NCBI RefSeq assembly: GCF_022179065.1 | Contig: NZ_BPQD01000017.1 | Coordinates: 60,020-124,019 of the forward strand | From: Methylobacterium adhaesivum | GTDB taxonomy: Bacteria > Pseudomonadota > Alphaproteobacteria > Rhizobiales > Beijerinckiaceae | Direction of reading: 5' to 3' | DNA length: 64,000 bases | Notes under the pieces: model-generated | What the model was told of the DNA's origin: nothing | Database searches by the model: none | Seen by the model: the letters and a program-made list of their open reading frames with translations, nothing else | In this document: piece after piece, positions 1 through 8,800 of the stretch | Position numbering within the stretch: the stretch's first letter is position 1 | How the letters are laid out: every line of letters begins with the position of its first letter | Position numbers and translations under genes: made by a program

Positions 1-256
1 GGAACGCGATGTCGGCAGTGCCGCCGGCGACGTCGAGGTGGCGGAACGGGCGGTTCTGCGGCGGCCGCAGCATGGAGATGAGTTGCTGCTTCCAGGCCCG
101 GTGCAGGCCGCCCGACATGAGATCGTTCATGAGGTCGTAGCGCTTGGCGACCGAGCGGAACACGTCGTCGACGCGCGCCTGCTTCTCGGCCAGTGCCACC
201 TGCTCGAAACCGAAATGCGTGCGCTCGTCCGGGGGGGACCGCTCGGGCTGATTCAT
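1..256 (-). CDS. ubiE: UbiE/COQ5 methyltransferase, N-terminal part (runs off window)
   Basis: This is the N-terminal ~85 residues of the SAM-dependent C-methyltransferase of ubiquinone (and menaquinone) synthesis; the rest lies left of position 1. The reading begins [20 protein letters not shown] and contains the family core [17 protein letters not shown] followed by HRAWK and the SAM-binding motif [12 protein letters not shown] at the cut edge. The ATG is at 256-254, with a GAGGTGAGG-type ribosome binding site just upstream. It is divergent from mutM with about 100 bp between them, an arrangement seen upstream of dnaA in many Rhizobiales. Only the truncation limits the call. Confidence 0.93.
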   Translation of the reverse strand, partial: MNQPERSPPDERTHFGFEQVALAEKQARVDDVFRSVAKRYDLMNDLMSGGLHRAWKQQLISMLRPPQNRPFRHLDVAGGTADIAF

Positions 257-359
257 GTACCTCACCTCTTCGGCTGAGCGTCATAGCGAAAGGCGGGGCG
301 AACCGCCATGTTCGCCAGCACCGCATCCGATCGCGCCAGGCGACCTGCCCCGGAGAGCC

Positions 360-1268
360 ATGCCCGAACTGCCCGAAGTCGAGACCGTCCGCCGGGGGCT
401 CGAGCCCGCCATGGTCGGCGCCCGGATCGCCCGCGTCACCCTGCGCCGGCCCAACCTCCGGTTCCCGTTCCCCGAGGGCTTCGTCGAACGCCTTGAGGGC
501 AGCACGGTCCTGGCCCTCGCCCGGCGGGCCAAATATCTTGTGGCGCCCCTGGATTCGGGCGAGGCGCTCATCATGCATCTCGGCATGAGCGGACGCTTCG
601 ACGTCGCCATGCCGGACGGCCGCAACCTCTCGCCGGGGGATTTCTATCTCGAAGGTGCGCTTGGCACCCCGAAGCACGACCATGTGGTGATGGCCCTCTC
701 GAACGGCGCCACCGTGACCTACAACGACGCGCGCCGCTTCGGCTTCATGGACCTCGTGCCCACGGCCGACCTCGCGACGTGCCGACATTTCGCCGCCATG
801 GGGATCGAGCCCCTGAGCGAGGCCCTCGACGGGGAGGCGATCGCGCGGCTGTTCCGCCACAAGATCACGCCCCTGAAGGCCGCCCTCCTCGACCAGCGCC
901 TCATCGCCGGCCTCGGCAACATCTACGTCTGCGAAGCCCTGCATCGGGCGGGCCTCCATCCCGAGATGCGGGCCGGGCGCCTCGCCGCCCCGGACGGCGC
1001 CCCCACTCCGCAGGCCCGCCGCCTGGCAGAGGTGATTCCGCAGGTCCTGGCGGAGGCGGTAGCTGCGGGGGGCTCGACCCTGCGCGACTACGCTCATACG
1101 GATGGCAGCGCCGGAGCCTTCCAGCACGCGTTCCGGGTCTACGACCGTTCGGGCGAACCGTGCCGGACCCGGGGCTGCACCGGACACATCGCCCGCATCA
1201 CCCAGGCTGGGCGTTCGACCTTCTACTGCGCGACCTGCCAGGTCGACCCGCCCGTATCATCCCGCTAA
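360..1268 (+). CDS. mutM: Formamidopyrimidine-DNA glycosylase
   Basis: Bifunctional base-excision repair glycosylase/AP lyase that removes 8-oxoguanine and formamidopyrimidines. The 302-residue protein starts [16 protein letters not shown]. Mature Pro2 is the Schiff-base nucleophile and Glu3 the general acid, so the ATG at 360 is fixed by chemistry even though the frame stays open further upstream. The RRAKYL segment carries the conserved catalytic-region lysine (~57). The middle H2TH region contains [19 protein letters not shown]. The C-terminus is a zinc finger with two cysteine pairs (CRTRGC and CATC). The length is only slightly above the usual ~270-300. It stands alone on its strand, divergent from ubiE. 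Confidence 0.97.
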   Translation: MPELPEVETVRRGLEPAMVGARIARVTLRRPNLRFPFPEGFVERLEGSTVLALARRAKYLVAPLDSGEALIMHLGMSGRFDVAMPDGRNLSPGDFYLEGALGTPKHDHVVMALSNGATVTYNDARRFGFMDLVPTADLATCRHFAAMGIEPLSEALDGEAIARLFRHKITPLKAALLDQRLIAGLGNIYVCEALHRAGLHPEMRAGRLAAPDGAPTPQARRLAEVIPQVLAEAVAAGGSTLRDYAHTDGSAGAFQHAFRVYDRSGEPCRTRGCTGHIARITQAGRSTFYCATCQVDPPVSSR

Positions 1269-1468
1269 ACCTCGCGTATCATTCGATAGATTTCACTTGC
1301 GGCCTGCGGTGGCCGACCCGGACGATCACAGATTTCGTCCCATCCGTCCGGGCGGTTCATGGCCGGGTCGCTGTCTTGCGTTAACACGGCCTTTGCTTTC
1401 GGGGCGGATAGATTGGCATTGCAGCACTCGCCGTCTCGTGTCCGTCGTCGGAGTTCTTCGAAGCGCAC

Positions 1469-2890
1469 ATGCCTGTCCTCCCCGCCAACGAAGCCGAGCG
1501 GCTCCACGCCCTGCGCGATCTTGCTGTTCTCGACACACCGTCGGACATGCAGTTCGACGCCCTGTGTCGCACGGCCTGCGCTCTCTTTCACGTGCCGATG
1601 GCGACCGTGACCCTGGTCGACGCGGACAGGCAGTGGTTCAAAGCCAAATGCGGTTTCGACGCAGCCGAGACTCCGCGCATGGGGTCGTTCTGCACCTATG
1701 CCATCCTGACCGACGACGTTCTCGTGGTGGAGGATGCGCGGCTCGATCCCCGCTTCGCGACGAGCCCCATCGTCACCGGGGAGCCATATATCCGGTTCTA
1801 CGCCGGCGCGCCGATCGTCCTGGCCCCGGGGATTCGGATTGGGACCGTCTGTGTCCAGGGTACCGAACCCCGCGGATTCTCTGCCCTGGAGCGGGCACAG
1901 CTCGCCGATCTGGCGACCTTGGTGGCGGCGCAGCTCACCCTGCGCCGGACCGAAGCACGCCTCCGGGACAGCGAGGCGCATTACCGCCTGCTCGCCGACA
2001 ACACCTCCGACATGATCGTTCGTTCGGGCCTCGACACTCGGCGCCAGTATGTTTCCCCGGCATCGCGGACGCTCCTCGGCTACGACCCCGAGGAGCTCGT
2101 CGGCTCGCTTCCCATGGACCATATCCACCCCGACGACAGGGACTCCTTCGCGCGCGTCCTCGCCGACCTCGGCGAGGGACGCATGGCCCAGGCGGTCACC
2201 CGGCAACGCTATCGCCGCAAGGACGGCTCCTGGGTCTGGGTCGAGGTGACGTTCAACCTCACCCGTGACCCTGTGGATGGGCGTCCGACGGGGTACGTCG
2301 CTGCCGTTCGCGACGTGTCGGAGCGCGAAGAGGCCGTTCGCCGCGTCAGCCACATGGCCCGGCACGATGCCCTCACGGATCTGGCCAACCGCACCCTGTT
2401 CCACGAGCGCCTGACGCAACGCCTGGCCGCGGCACGAAGAGGCGGCGAAGGCTTTTCCGTGTTGTGCCTCGACCTCGACCGGTTCAAGGCGGTCAACGAT
2501 GGCCTGGGGCACCAGGCGGGCGACGCGCTCCTGTGTCGGGTCGCCAAACGTCTGAAGGCGCTCGTCGGGGATGCGGACACCGTGGCGCGGGTCGGTGGCG
2601 ACGAGTTCATCATCATTCACGCGATCGACCGGACCGAGGCCGGAGAGTCCCTGGCGCGGCGTCTCATCGGGGCGATCCGCGAGCCGATTGATCTCGACGG
2701 CGAACCGGTGGTCATCGGCGTCAGCATCGGGATCGCCCGCGCACCGCACGACGCTGCGGATGCCGATTCCCTCTGCCGTTACGCGGACCTCGCCCTGCAT
2801 CAGGCCAAGGGCGCTGGACGGAACACCTTCCGGTTCTACGAACCCGGCATGTCGTTCGGCCGCGCGGTGCGGTCACGCGTCGCCCTCTAG
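1469..2890 (+). CDS. GAF-PAS-GGDEF diguanylate cyclase
   Basis: Predicted cytoplasmic sensor that makes cyclic di-GMP from two GTP. Domains along the 473 residues are a GAF domain (~20-155, with DADRQWFKAKCGF), a PAS domain (~175-285, with NTSDMIVRSGLDT and LGYDPEELVG, typical of PAS followed by PAC), and a GGDEF domain (~305-465). The GGDEF signature is intact at 376-380 and the DLDRFKAVND metal/nucleotide motif is present, so catalysis is expected. The inhibitory I-site (RxxD) that normally sits before GGDEF reads GDAD, so its arginine is missing and product inhibition is probably absent. No EAL domain and no membrane segment are seen. The ATG start has a weak ribosome binding site; the signal sensed is unknown. 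Confidence 0.9.
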   Translation: MPVLPANEAERLHALRDLAVLDTPSDMQFDALCRTACALFHVPMATVTLVDADRQWFKAKCGFDAAETPRMGSFCTYAILTDDVLVVEDARLDPRFATSPIVTGEPYIRFYAGAPIVLAPGIRIGTVCVQGTEPRGFSALERAQLADLATLVAAQLTLRRTEARLRDSEAHYRLLADNTSDMIVRSGLDTRRQYVSPASRTLLGYDPEELVGSLPMDHIHPDDRDSFARVLADLGEGRMAQAVTRQRYRRKDGSWVWVEVTFNLTRDPVDGRPTGYVAAVRDVSEREEAVRRVSHMARHDALTDLANRTLFHERLTQRLAAARRGGEGFSVLCLDLDRFKAVNDGLGHQAGDALLCRVAKRLKALVGDADTVARVGGDEFIIIHAIDRTEAGESLARRLIGAIREPIDLDGEPVVIGVSIGIARAPHDAADADSLCRYADLALHQAKGAGRNTFRFYEPGMSFGRAVRSRVAL

Positions 2891-2924
2891 GGGCGATCCC
2901 GAACTCCGCGTGTGGGCTCCGGCC

Positions 2925-3602
2925 CTACCAGCCGCGTGTCTCCTCGCCCGTGGGGCGTCGTCCCTGCGGCGTCAGGCGGTCGATCACCTGCGGCAGGGCT
3001 TCGGCCAGCTGCGACAGGAGGTCTTCCCGCGGCAGCCCCGTGCGTTGCGCCAGGGCGTCCACGGTGTCGGAGCCGAGGGCGTCGGAGAGTTGGCGGGGCT
3101 GGACCGGACGGTTCTCCCCATGGCCGACCCACGATTCCATCAGATCGCCGAGGCCGCCGCGCTGAAACCGGTCGATGAGTCCGTCGAGGCCGCTCTGTCC
3201 GTCCCCTGCCTCGTGGTCGAGGCGGGCGTAGGGTCCCGCCCCCGGCCCGCGCCCGTCGTTGCGGTCGCCCGGCCCGTCGAGCATTCCGGCGAGGTCGCTG
3301 AAATCGCCCTCGCGGCGGTTGCGGGACCCGCCGCCCTCATCCTGGGCGAAGCCGCCCTCGTCGCCGTCGTACTCGCCCCCGGCCGGCGGTGCCTCGCGAT
3401 GGGGCCTCGGTCCGCCTCCGCCCAGGAGGTCTCCGAGCCCGCCCGCCCCCTTCGACATGAGGAGCATGAGAAGCGCCTGGACGATGGGCGAGAGCTGTCC
3501 CATCCCCCCACCGGGTCCACCGCCCTCGCCGCTCCGTTCGTGGCGGCCGCCGCCCAGAACCTGCCCGAGTACGCCGCCGATGACCTGATCGAGGAGGCCC
3601 AT
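2925..3602 (-). CDS. YidB/DUF937 family protein
   Basis: The 225-residue protein begins MGLLDQVIGGVLGQVLGG, the hallmark start of the YidB (DUF937) family, whose function is poorly defined. A glycine-rich, hydrophobic N-terminal stretch (GGMGQLSPIVQALLMLLMSK) is followed by a long Gly/Asp/Arg-rich low-complexity middle. The conserved C-terminal block (RGGLGDLMESWVGHG, then ALGSDTVDALAQRTGL and EALPQVIDRLTP) is the diagnostic family end. Start chosen at 3602 because a GGGAGAG ribosome binding site lies 6-12 bases upstream; an ATG five codons earlier (3617) would swallow that site. Convergent with the diguanylate cyclase. Confidence 0.82.
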   Translation of the reverse strand: MGLLDQVIGGVLGQVLGGGRHERSGEGGGPGGGMGQLSPIVQALLMLLMSKGAGGLGDLLGGGGPRPHREAPPAGGEYDGDEGGFAQDEGGGSRNRREGDFSDLAGMLDGPGDRNDGRGPGAGPYARLDHEAGDGQSGLDGLIDRFQRGGLGDLMESWVGHGENRPVQPRQLSDALGSDTVDALAQRTGLPREDLLSQLAEALPQVIDRLTPQGRRPTGEETRGW

Positions 3603-3656
3603 GGTCGTCTCTCCCATCCTGCGTTGAAGACGCGGTCCGATGCCGTGCCGGATGTC

Positions 3657-4013
3657 CTACGGTTGCCGGCTGCCGCCGGTTGCGGCCCGGTCCTGCGGGG
3701 GAAGGTGATCGAGGGGATTGGTGGTGGACTGTCCGGTCGAACCGGTTACAGCCGTCGAATGACCGATGGCCTTGGGCGGCGAGACCTGACCCGTGGGTCG
3801 GTCGGCCGCGGCCCCCCGCGACGGCAGGGTGGCGGGCGTCGGCTGATCGTTGGGATTGGCCACCGACTGGGCCACGGCCGGTCGGGTTCCGAGAGGCGTG
3901 ACGATCATGCCGAACGCGGCCGAGACGGCAAGACCGGCGACGAACAGGCCCGTGGCTGCGGTTCCGGCGCGGGGCCGCAGGGCATGGCGCCTGCGTGCGG
4001 AGGCGGTGGTCAT
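3657..4013 (-). CDS. Small single-pass membrane or exported hypothetical protein
   Basis: The 118-residue reading begins MTTASARRRHALRPRAG, then one hydrophobic helix (GLFVAGLAVSAAFGMIV), then a Pro/Ser/Thr/Ala-rich polar tail with no recognisable domain. The arginine-rich N-terminus before the helix fits an uncleaved signal anchor with the tail in the periplasm. A start at 4106 is possible but would overlap uvrB and add an arginine-rich stretch; the start at 4013 gives a more natural protein. It lies between uvrB and the YidB-like gene, all on the minus strand. I do not recognise a family. Confidence 0.55.
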   Translation of the reverse strand: MTTASARRRHALRPRAGTAATGLFVAGLAVSAAFGMIVTPLGTRPAVAQSVANPNDQPTPATLPSRGAAADRPTGQVSPPKAIGHSTAVTGSTGQSTTNPLDHLPPQDRAATGGSRQP

Positions 4014-4102
4014 GATCAAGGCGATCTCCGGCGAGGCATGGGGGTGGCACCCCTGGGGTACCCGATGCCGGATCAAGCGCGGGCGGGGGCGCCCGGTTCC
4101 CC

Positions 4103-6859
4103 TCAACCCTTCTTGCGTCCGCCCCCACCCTTGTATTTCGGCTTCTGGCCGCCGAGACCCTGCGTCGAACGCGCTTTCGGCCGTTCCGCCCAGGCGGGCG
4201 CGGCGTGCCCCACGGGCATTTCACGGTCGGTGCCCGGCCCCATATTGTCGAGGGTCGGCTTCGAGATGCGGCTCTGCTTCGCTCCGTAGCGCCCGGCCTC
4301 GCGCTCGATGTCGCCCTGGCGCGCCATGGGATCGTCTGAGACGAGGAGTTCCGTGGCCTGGAGGCGCTTGAGCTCGTCGCGCAAGCGCGCGGCCTCCTCG
4401 AAGTCGAGGTCGGCGGCGGCCGTGCGCATCCGCTTCTCGAGGTCGGCCATCACCGCCTTGAAGTTGTGGCCGATGGTGACGGCGTTCTTGGCGAGCCCCG
4501 TATCGACCTGGACGTGATCGCCCTCGAACACGCTCGACAGGATGTCGCCGATACCGCGCTTCACGCTCTGCGGAGTGATGCCGTGCTCGGCGTTGTAGGC
4601 GAGCTGCTTCGTGCGGCGGCGTTCGGTTTCCGCCATCGCCCGCTCCATGGAGCCGGTGATGTGGTCGGCGTACAGGATGCAGCGCGCGTCGGCGTTGCGG
4701 GCCGCGCGGCCGATGGTCTGAACCAGCGAGGTCTCGGAGCGCAGGAACCCCTCCTTGTCGGCGTCGAGGATCGCCACCAGGGCGCATTCCGGGATGTCCA
4801 AGCCTTCGCGAAGGAGATTGATCCCGATCAGGACGTCGAAGGCGCCCAGCCGCAGATCGCGGATGATCTCGATCCGCTCCAGGGTGTCGATGTCCGAGTG
4901 CATGTAGCGCACGCGCACGGAGTTCTCGTGCAGGTACTCGGTGAGGTCCTCAGCCATGCGCTTGGTCAGGGTGGTCACGAGGGTGCGGTAGCCGGCCTGG
5001 GCGACTTCGCGGACCTCGCCCAGCAGATCGTCCACCTGGGAGCGCGCGGGGCGGATCTCGATGACCGGATCGACGAGGCCGGTGGGGCGGATCACCTGCT
5101 CGGCGAAGACGCCGCCGGTCTGCTCCATCTCCCACTTGGCGGGCGTCGCCGAGACGTGGATCGATTGCGGCCGCATGGCGTCCCATTCCTCGAACCGGAG
5201 CGGCCGGTTGTCGAGGCAGGACGGCAGGCGGAAGCCGTATTCGGCGAGCGTCGCCTTGCGGCGGAAATCGCCCTTGTACATGCCGCCGATCTGCGGAACC
5301 GTGACGTGGCTCTCGTCGGTGAACACGAGGGCGTTGTCGGGCAGGTACTCGAACAGAGTCGGGGGCGGCTCGCCGGGCTTTCGCCCGGTCAGGTAGCGCG
5401 AATAGTTCTCGATGCCGTTGCAGGCGCCCGTGGCCTCGATCATCTCGATGTCGAAGGTGCAGCGCTGCTCGATGCGCTGCGCCTCGATCAGGCGGCCCAT
5501 CTTCGTGAGTTCGTCCACCCGCAGCTTCAGCTCGGTCTTGATGCCCTTGACCGCCTGCTGGAGGGTGGGGCGCGGCGTGACGTAGTGCGAGTTGGCGTAG
5601 ACCTTCACGAACTTCAGGTCGTTGATCTTCTTGCCCGTCAGCGGATCGAATTCGGTGATGGATTCGATCTCGTCGCCGAACAGGCCGATGCGCCAGCCGC
5701 GGTCGTCGAGGTGGGCGGGCCAGAGTTCGATGACGTCGCCGCGCACCCGGAAGGTGCCGCGGGCGAAATCCGACTGGATGCGCTTGTACTGCAGCGCCAC
5801 GAGGTCGGCGATGAGTTGGCGCTGCTCGATCTTCTCCTCGAGCGACACCGTGAACGACATGGCGGTGTAGGTCTCCACCGAGCCGATGCCGTAGATGCAC
5901 GAGACGGAGGCGACGAGGATCACGTCGTCGCGTTCGAGCAGGGCGCGGGTGGCGGCGTGGCGCATGCGGTCGATCTGCTCGTTGATCGAGCTCTCCTTCT
6001 CGATGAAGGTGTCCGAGCGCGGCACGTAGGCTTCGGGCTGGTAGTAATCGTAATACGAGACGAAATACTCTACCGCGTTGTCGGGAAAAAAGCTCTTGAA
6101 CTCGCCGTAGAGCTGCGCCGCCAGGGTTTTGTTCGGTGCGAGGATCAGGGCCGGGCGTTGGGTCTCCTCGATGACCTTGGCCATGGTGAAGGTCTTGCCC
6201 GAGCCGGTGACGCCGAGCAGCACCTGATCGCGCTCGGATTTCTTCACCCCGTCCACGAGTTCGGCGATGGCGCGGGGCTGGTCGCCCGCCGGTTCGAACT
6301 CGGATTGCAGGCGGAACGGCTTGCCGCCCTCGGACTTCTTCGGCCGCTCCGGGCGGTGCGGCGTCCAGTTCTTCCCGTCCTTGAACAGGGGATTGCCCTC
6401 GGTGAGCAGCCGCGACAGAGCGTCCACCGTGGCCGACACCCCATCGGTGGCGAGCGACGTGTTGCCATCCTCCGCGAGTCCCTCCGGAACCAGTCCCTCC
6501 GGGAGCGGACCGTCCTCGGGCGGGGTGAGGCCGAGGGCCTGGGCAAGGCGCGGGTCGACCTCGGCCGCGTCGTGGCTGAACGCCGCCTGCGGCGCCTCGC
6601 CGAAGCCCTTGGCCGACTCCTTTTCGCGTTTCGAAGCCGCTTTCTTCGGGCGTCCGGGCCGCTCCGGCGCGGCCGGCGGAGTGTTCTCCACCACCGGCAG
6701 ACGGTTCCGGTTCAGCGCCGGGCTGAGTAGGGCGGCGAGATGTTCGTCGAGGGGCTGAAGCTCGGGTTTCGATGCCCGGGGTGCTCCCCTGGACTTCGAA
6801 CCCGCGGCGGTCGAAACCTCCGTGACGGTCGAGGAGCGCGGTTTTTTCGGGGCGGCCAT
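4103..6859 (-). CDS. uvrB: UvrABC excinuclease subunit B
   Basis: Helicase-like damage-verification subunit of nucleotide excision repair; loads from UvrA onto damaged DNA and recruits UvrC. Core similarity begins near residue 180 ([20 protein letters not shown]). Walker A GVTGSGKT is at ~216-223, the beta-hairpin region is [16 protein letters not shown], the helicase motifs include [12 protein letters not shown], and the C-terminal UVR domain for UvrC contact includes [18 protein letters not shown]. At 918 residues it is much longer than the ~670-residue E. coli protein. There is an extra, polar ~178-residue N-terminal region rich in Pro, Lys and Ala, and a ~60-residue basic C-terminal tail ending in Gly/Lys. 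Similar extensions are known in alphaproteobacterial UvrB. Start 6859 has a GGGAAAGG box upstream. Confidence 0.97.
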   Translation of the reverse strand: MAAPKKPRSSTVTEVSTAAGSKSRGAPRASKPELQPLDEHLAALLSPALNRNRLPVVENTPPAAPERPGRPKKAASKREKESAKGFGEAPQAAFSHDAAEVDPRLAQALGLTPPEDGPLPEGLVPEGLAEDGNTSLATDGVSATVDALSRLLTEGNPLFKDGKNWTPHRPERPKKSEGGKPFRLQSEFEPAGDQPRAIAELVDGVKKSERDQVLLGVTGSGKTFTMAKVIEETQRPALILAPNKTLAAQLYGEFKSFFPDNAVEYFVSYYDYYQPEAYVPRSDTFIEKESSINEQIDRMRHAATRALLERDDVILVASVSCIYGIGSVETYTAMSFTVSLEEKIEQRQLIADLVALQYKRIQSDFARGTFRVRGDVIELWPAHLDDRGWRIGLFGDEIESITEFDPLTGKKINDLKFVKVYANSHYVTPRPTLQQAVKGIKTELKLRVDELTKMGRLIEAQRIEQRCTFDIEMIEATGACNGIENYSRYLTGRKPGEPPPTLFEYLPDNALVFTDESHVTVPQIGGMYKGDFRRKATLAEYGFRLPSCLDNRPLRFEEWDAMRPQSIHVSATPAKWEMEQTGGVFAEQVIRPTGLVDPVIEIRPARSQVDDLLGEVREVAQAGYRTLVTTLTKRMAEDLTEYLHENSVRVRYMHSDIDTLERIEIIRDLRLGAFDVLIGINLLREGLDIPECALVAILDADKEGFLRSETSLVQTIGRAARNADARCILYADHITGSMERAMAETERRRTKQLAYNAEHGITPQSVKRGIGDILSSVFEGDHVQVDTGLAKNAVTIGHNFKAVMADLEKRMRTAAADLDFEEAARLRDELKRLQATELLVSDDPMARQGDIEREAGRYGAKQSRISKPTLDNMGPGTDREMPVGHAAPAWAERPKARSTQGLGGQKPKYKGGGGRKKG

Positions 6860-7048
6860 ACGGGTAGATATGGGCCTTTCCCACTGAGGCGGGAAGGGTC
6901 TCGTCGCTCCCGATCCGCACGAACGCCCTCCCCGCCGCAGTGCCCTCGTCCCTGCGCTCTACGCATGGCTCGAACGCGCGAGCGAACGGCCCGCCGTCGA
7001 GGCCGTTAAGTCCTCGCGCCGCCTTCGCGGCGACGGAGTTCTGAATTC

Positions 7049-8107
7049 ATGACGGGAACGGCCCTCATCGCCGGTGCTAGCGGCATCGTCGGCAACAACC
7101 TCGCCCGCCACCTCGTGGAGACGGGTTGGCAGGTCCACGGCCTCGCCCGCCGGCCCGTGGACATCGCAGGCGTCACTCCCGTGGTCGCCGATCTCACCGA
7201 TCCGGCCTCCCTCGCGACGGCCCTGACGGACCTGCAGCCGACCCACGTGTTCATCACCACCTGGATGCGTCAGGCGACGGAGGCGGAGAATTGCCGCGTG
7301 AACGGCGCCATGGTCCGTAACCTCCTCGGCGCCCTGGACCACGCGCCCCTGACGCACGTCGCCCTGGTGACGGGGCTGAAGCACTATCTCGGGCCCTTCG
7401 AGGCCTACGGCAAAGGCACCCTGCCCCAGACCCCGTTCCGCGAGGACCAGGACCGCCTGCCGGTCGAGAACTTCTACTACGTGCAGGAGGACGAGGTGTT
7501 CGCGGCGGCGGCCCGACGCGGCTTCTCCTGGAGCGTGCACCGGCCCCACACCATCGTGGGCTATGCCCTCGGCAACGCCATGAACATGGGCGTGACCCTG
7601 GCCGCCTACGCCACCCTGTGCCGCGAGACCGGGCGGCCGTTCGCGTTTCCAGGCTCGCCCCAGCAATGGAACGGCCTCACCGACGTCACCGACGCCCGGC
7701 TGCTCGCCCGCCACCTCGCCTGGGCCTCCACCACGAAGGCCGCCGCCGACCGCGCGTTCAACGTCGTGAACGGCGACGTCTTCCGGTGGTCGTGGATGTG
7801 GGGCCGTATCGCGGAGTGGTTCGGGGTCTCGCCCGCGCCCTATTCGGGGGAGGCGATGCCTCTCGAGCAGCAGATGACGGGGGCCGCTCCCCTCTGGCGC
7901 GAACTCGCCGGCCGGCACGGCCTCGTGGAGCCGGACCTCGACCGCCTCGCCTCGGCTTGGCACACGGATGCGGATCTCGGCCGGCCCATCGAGGTCGTCA
8001 CCGACATGAGCCGCAGCCGCCGCCTCGGCTTCCTCGACTACCAGCCGAGCGACGACGCCTTCTTCGACCTGTTTTCGCGGTTGCGGGCCGAGCGGGTGAT
8101 CCCGTAG
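7049..8107 (+). CDS. PRISE-type atypical SDR (enone reductase-like)
   Basis: NAD(P)H-dependent short-chain dehydrogenase of the progesterone 5-beta-reductase/iridoid synthase-like (PRISE) group. The 352-residue protein starts with a Rossmann motif GASGIVGNN. It has the PRISE catalytic pair: lysine in TGLKHYLGPF (~110) and tyrosine in NFYYVQEDEVF (~148), instead of the classical YxxxK. Other family blocks are WSVHRPHTIVGYALGN and FNVVNGDVFRWSWMW. PRISEs reduce activated C=C bonds of enones. Bacterial members are common but their substrates are mostly unknown. Divergent from uvrB. A GC-rich perfect hairpin follows the stop codon. Confidence 0.87.
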   Translation: MTGTALIAGASGIVGNNLARHLVETGWQVHGLARRPVDIAGVTPVVADLTDPASLATALTDLQPTHVFITTWMRQATEAENCRVNGAMVRNLLGALDHAPLTHVALVTGLKHYLGPFEAYGKGTLPQTPFREDQDRLPVENFYYVQEDEVFAAAARRGFSWSVHRPHTIVGYALGNAMNMGVTLAAYATLCRETGRPFAFPGSPQQWNGLTDVTDARLLARHLAWASTTKAAADRAFNVVNGDVFRWSWMWGRIAEWFGVSPAPYSGEAMPLEQQMTGAAPLWRELAGRHGLVEPDLDRLASAWHTDADLGRPIEVVTDMSRSRRLGFLDYQPSDDAFFDLFSRLRAERVIP

Positions 8108-8120
8108 GCGGCTCGCGATC

Positions 8121-8147
8121 GCCCCCCGGCTGGACAGGCCGGGGGGC
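8121..8147 (+). terminator. GC hairpin after the SDR gene
   Basis: A perfect 10-bp inverted repeat (GCCCCCCGGC, 7-base loop, GCCGGGGGGC) lies between the SDR stop and the ankyrin gene start. There is no T-run after it, so it could stop transcription only weakly or act as a pause or RNA-stability structure. Confidence 0.45.
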
Positions 8148-8156
8148 AAAGCCCAG

Positions 8157-8723
8157 ATGACGTCCGGATCACCGACCGGACGGACCCCGATGCAGCCGCA
8201 AAACCCCGAAAAGCCCGAACTCGACGACGCGACCCTCGCCTTCGCCGGGAAAGTCTTCCAGTTCGCCCGCCTCGGGCACACGCAGGAACTCGCCGACCTG
8301 TTCGGCCAGGGTTTGCCGGCCAATCTGCGCAACGACAAGGGCGACAGCCTGCTCATGCTCGCCGCCTACAATGGGCAGGCCGAGACCGCGCGGGCGATCC
8401 TCGAACACGGCGGCGATCCCGAACTCGCCAATGACCGGGGCCAGACGCCGCTGGCCGGCGCCGCGTTCAAGGGTGACCGCGCCATGGCCGAACTGCTGCT
8501 CGCCCACGGCGCCCTCGTGGACGGCACCGGCGACGGCTCCCGCACGGCCCTCATGACGGCGGCGATGTTCGACCGGATCGAGATGATCGATCTGCTGCTG
8601 GCCCACGGCGCCGATCCGGACCGGCGCGACGGCGCCGGTTTGACCGCCGCCGAGATGGCTCAGTCCATGGGGGCCGTCCACGCTCCGGCCCGCCTCGCTC
8701 AAGCCCCGCGTCCGCCGGCCTGA
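8157..8723 (+). CDS. Ankyrin-repeat protein
   Basis: A 188-residue cytoplasmic protein made mostly of four ankyrin repeats. Recognisable repeat elements are NDKGDSLLMLAAYNGQAETA, ANDRGQTPLAGAAFKGD, LLAHGALVDGTGD, then GSRTALMTAAMFDRIEMI and LLLAHGADPDRRDGAG. The role is presumably protein-protein binding; no catalytic domain is attached. The start is uncertain: ATG at 8157, or an internal ATG at 8190 beginning MQPQNPEKPELDD, with no strong ribosome binding site for either. It follows the SDR gene on the same strand, separated by the GC hairpin, so co-transcription is unclear. Confidence 0.85.
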   Translation: MTSGSPTGRTPMQPQNPEKPELDDATLAFAGKVFQFARLGHTQELADLFGQGLPANLRNDKGDSLLMLAAYNGQAETARAILEHGGDPELANDRGQTPLAGAAFKGDRAMAELLLAHGALVDGTGDGSRTALMTAAMFDRIEMIDLLLAHGADPDRRDGAGLTAAEMAQSMGAVHAPARLAQAPRPPA

Positions 8724-8800
8724 CGCGGCCTGCATCAGGGGCGGTTCGGGTGTATGGAGCGGGTCGGGCCTTGGGGCCCGTCAGGCCCGATGAGTGCTCC

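Noticed and set aside
1265-2800. 511-codon frame antisense to the diguanylate cyclase
   Set aside because: No domain or ribosome binding site; the plus-strand frame has GAF, PAS and GGDEF motifs throughout.
4950-6920. Long minus-strand open frame of 656 codons overlapping uvrB
   Set aside because: It is the +1 shadow of uvrB: arginine/proline-rich, no domain, and caused by high GC.
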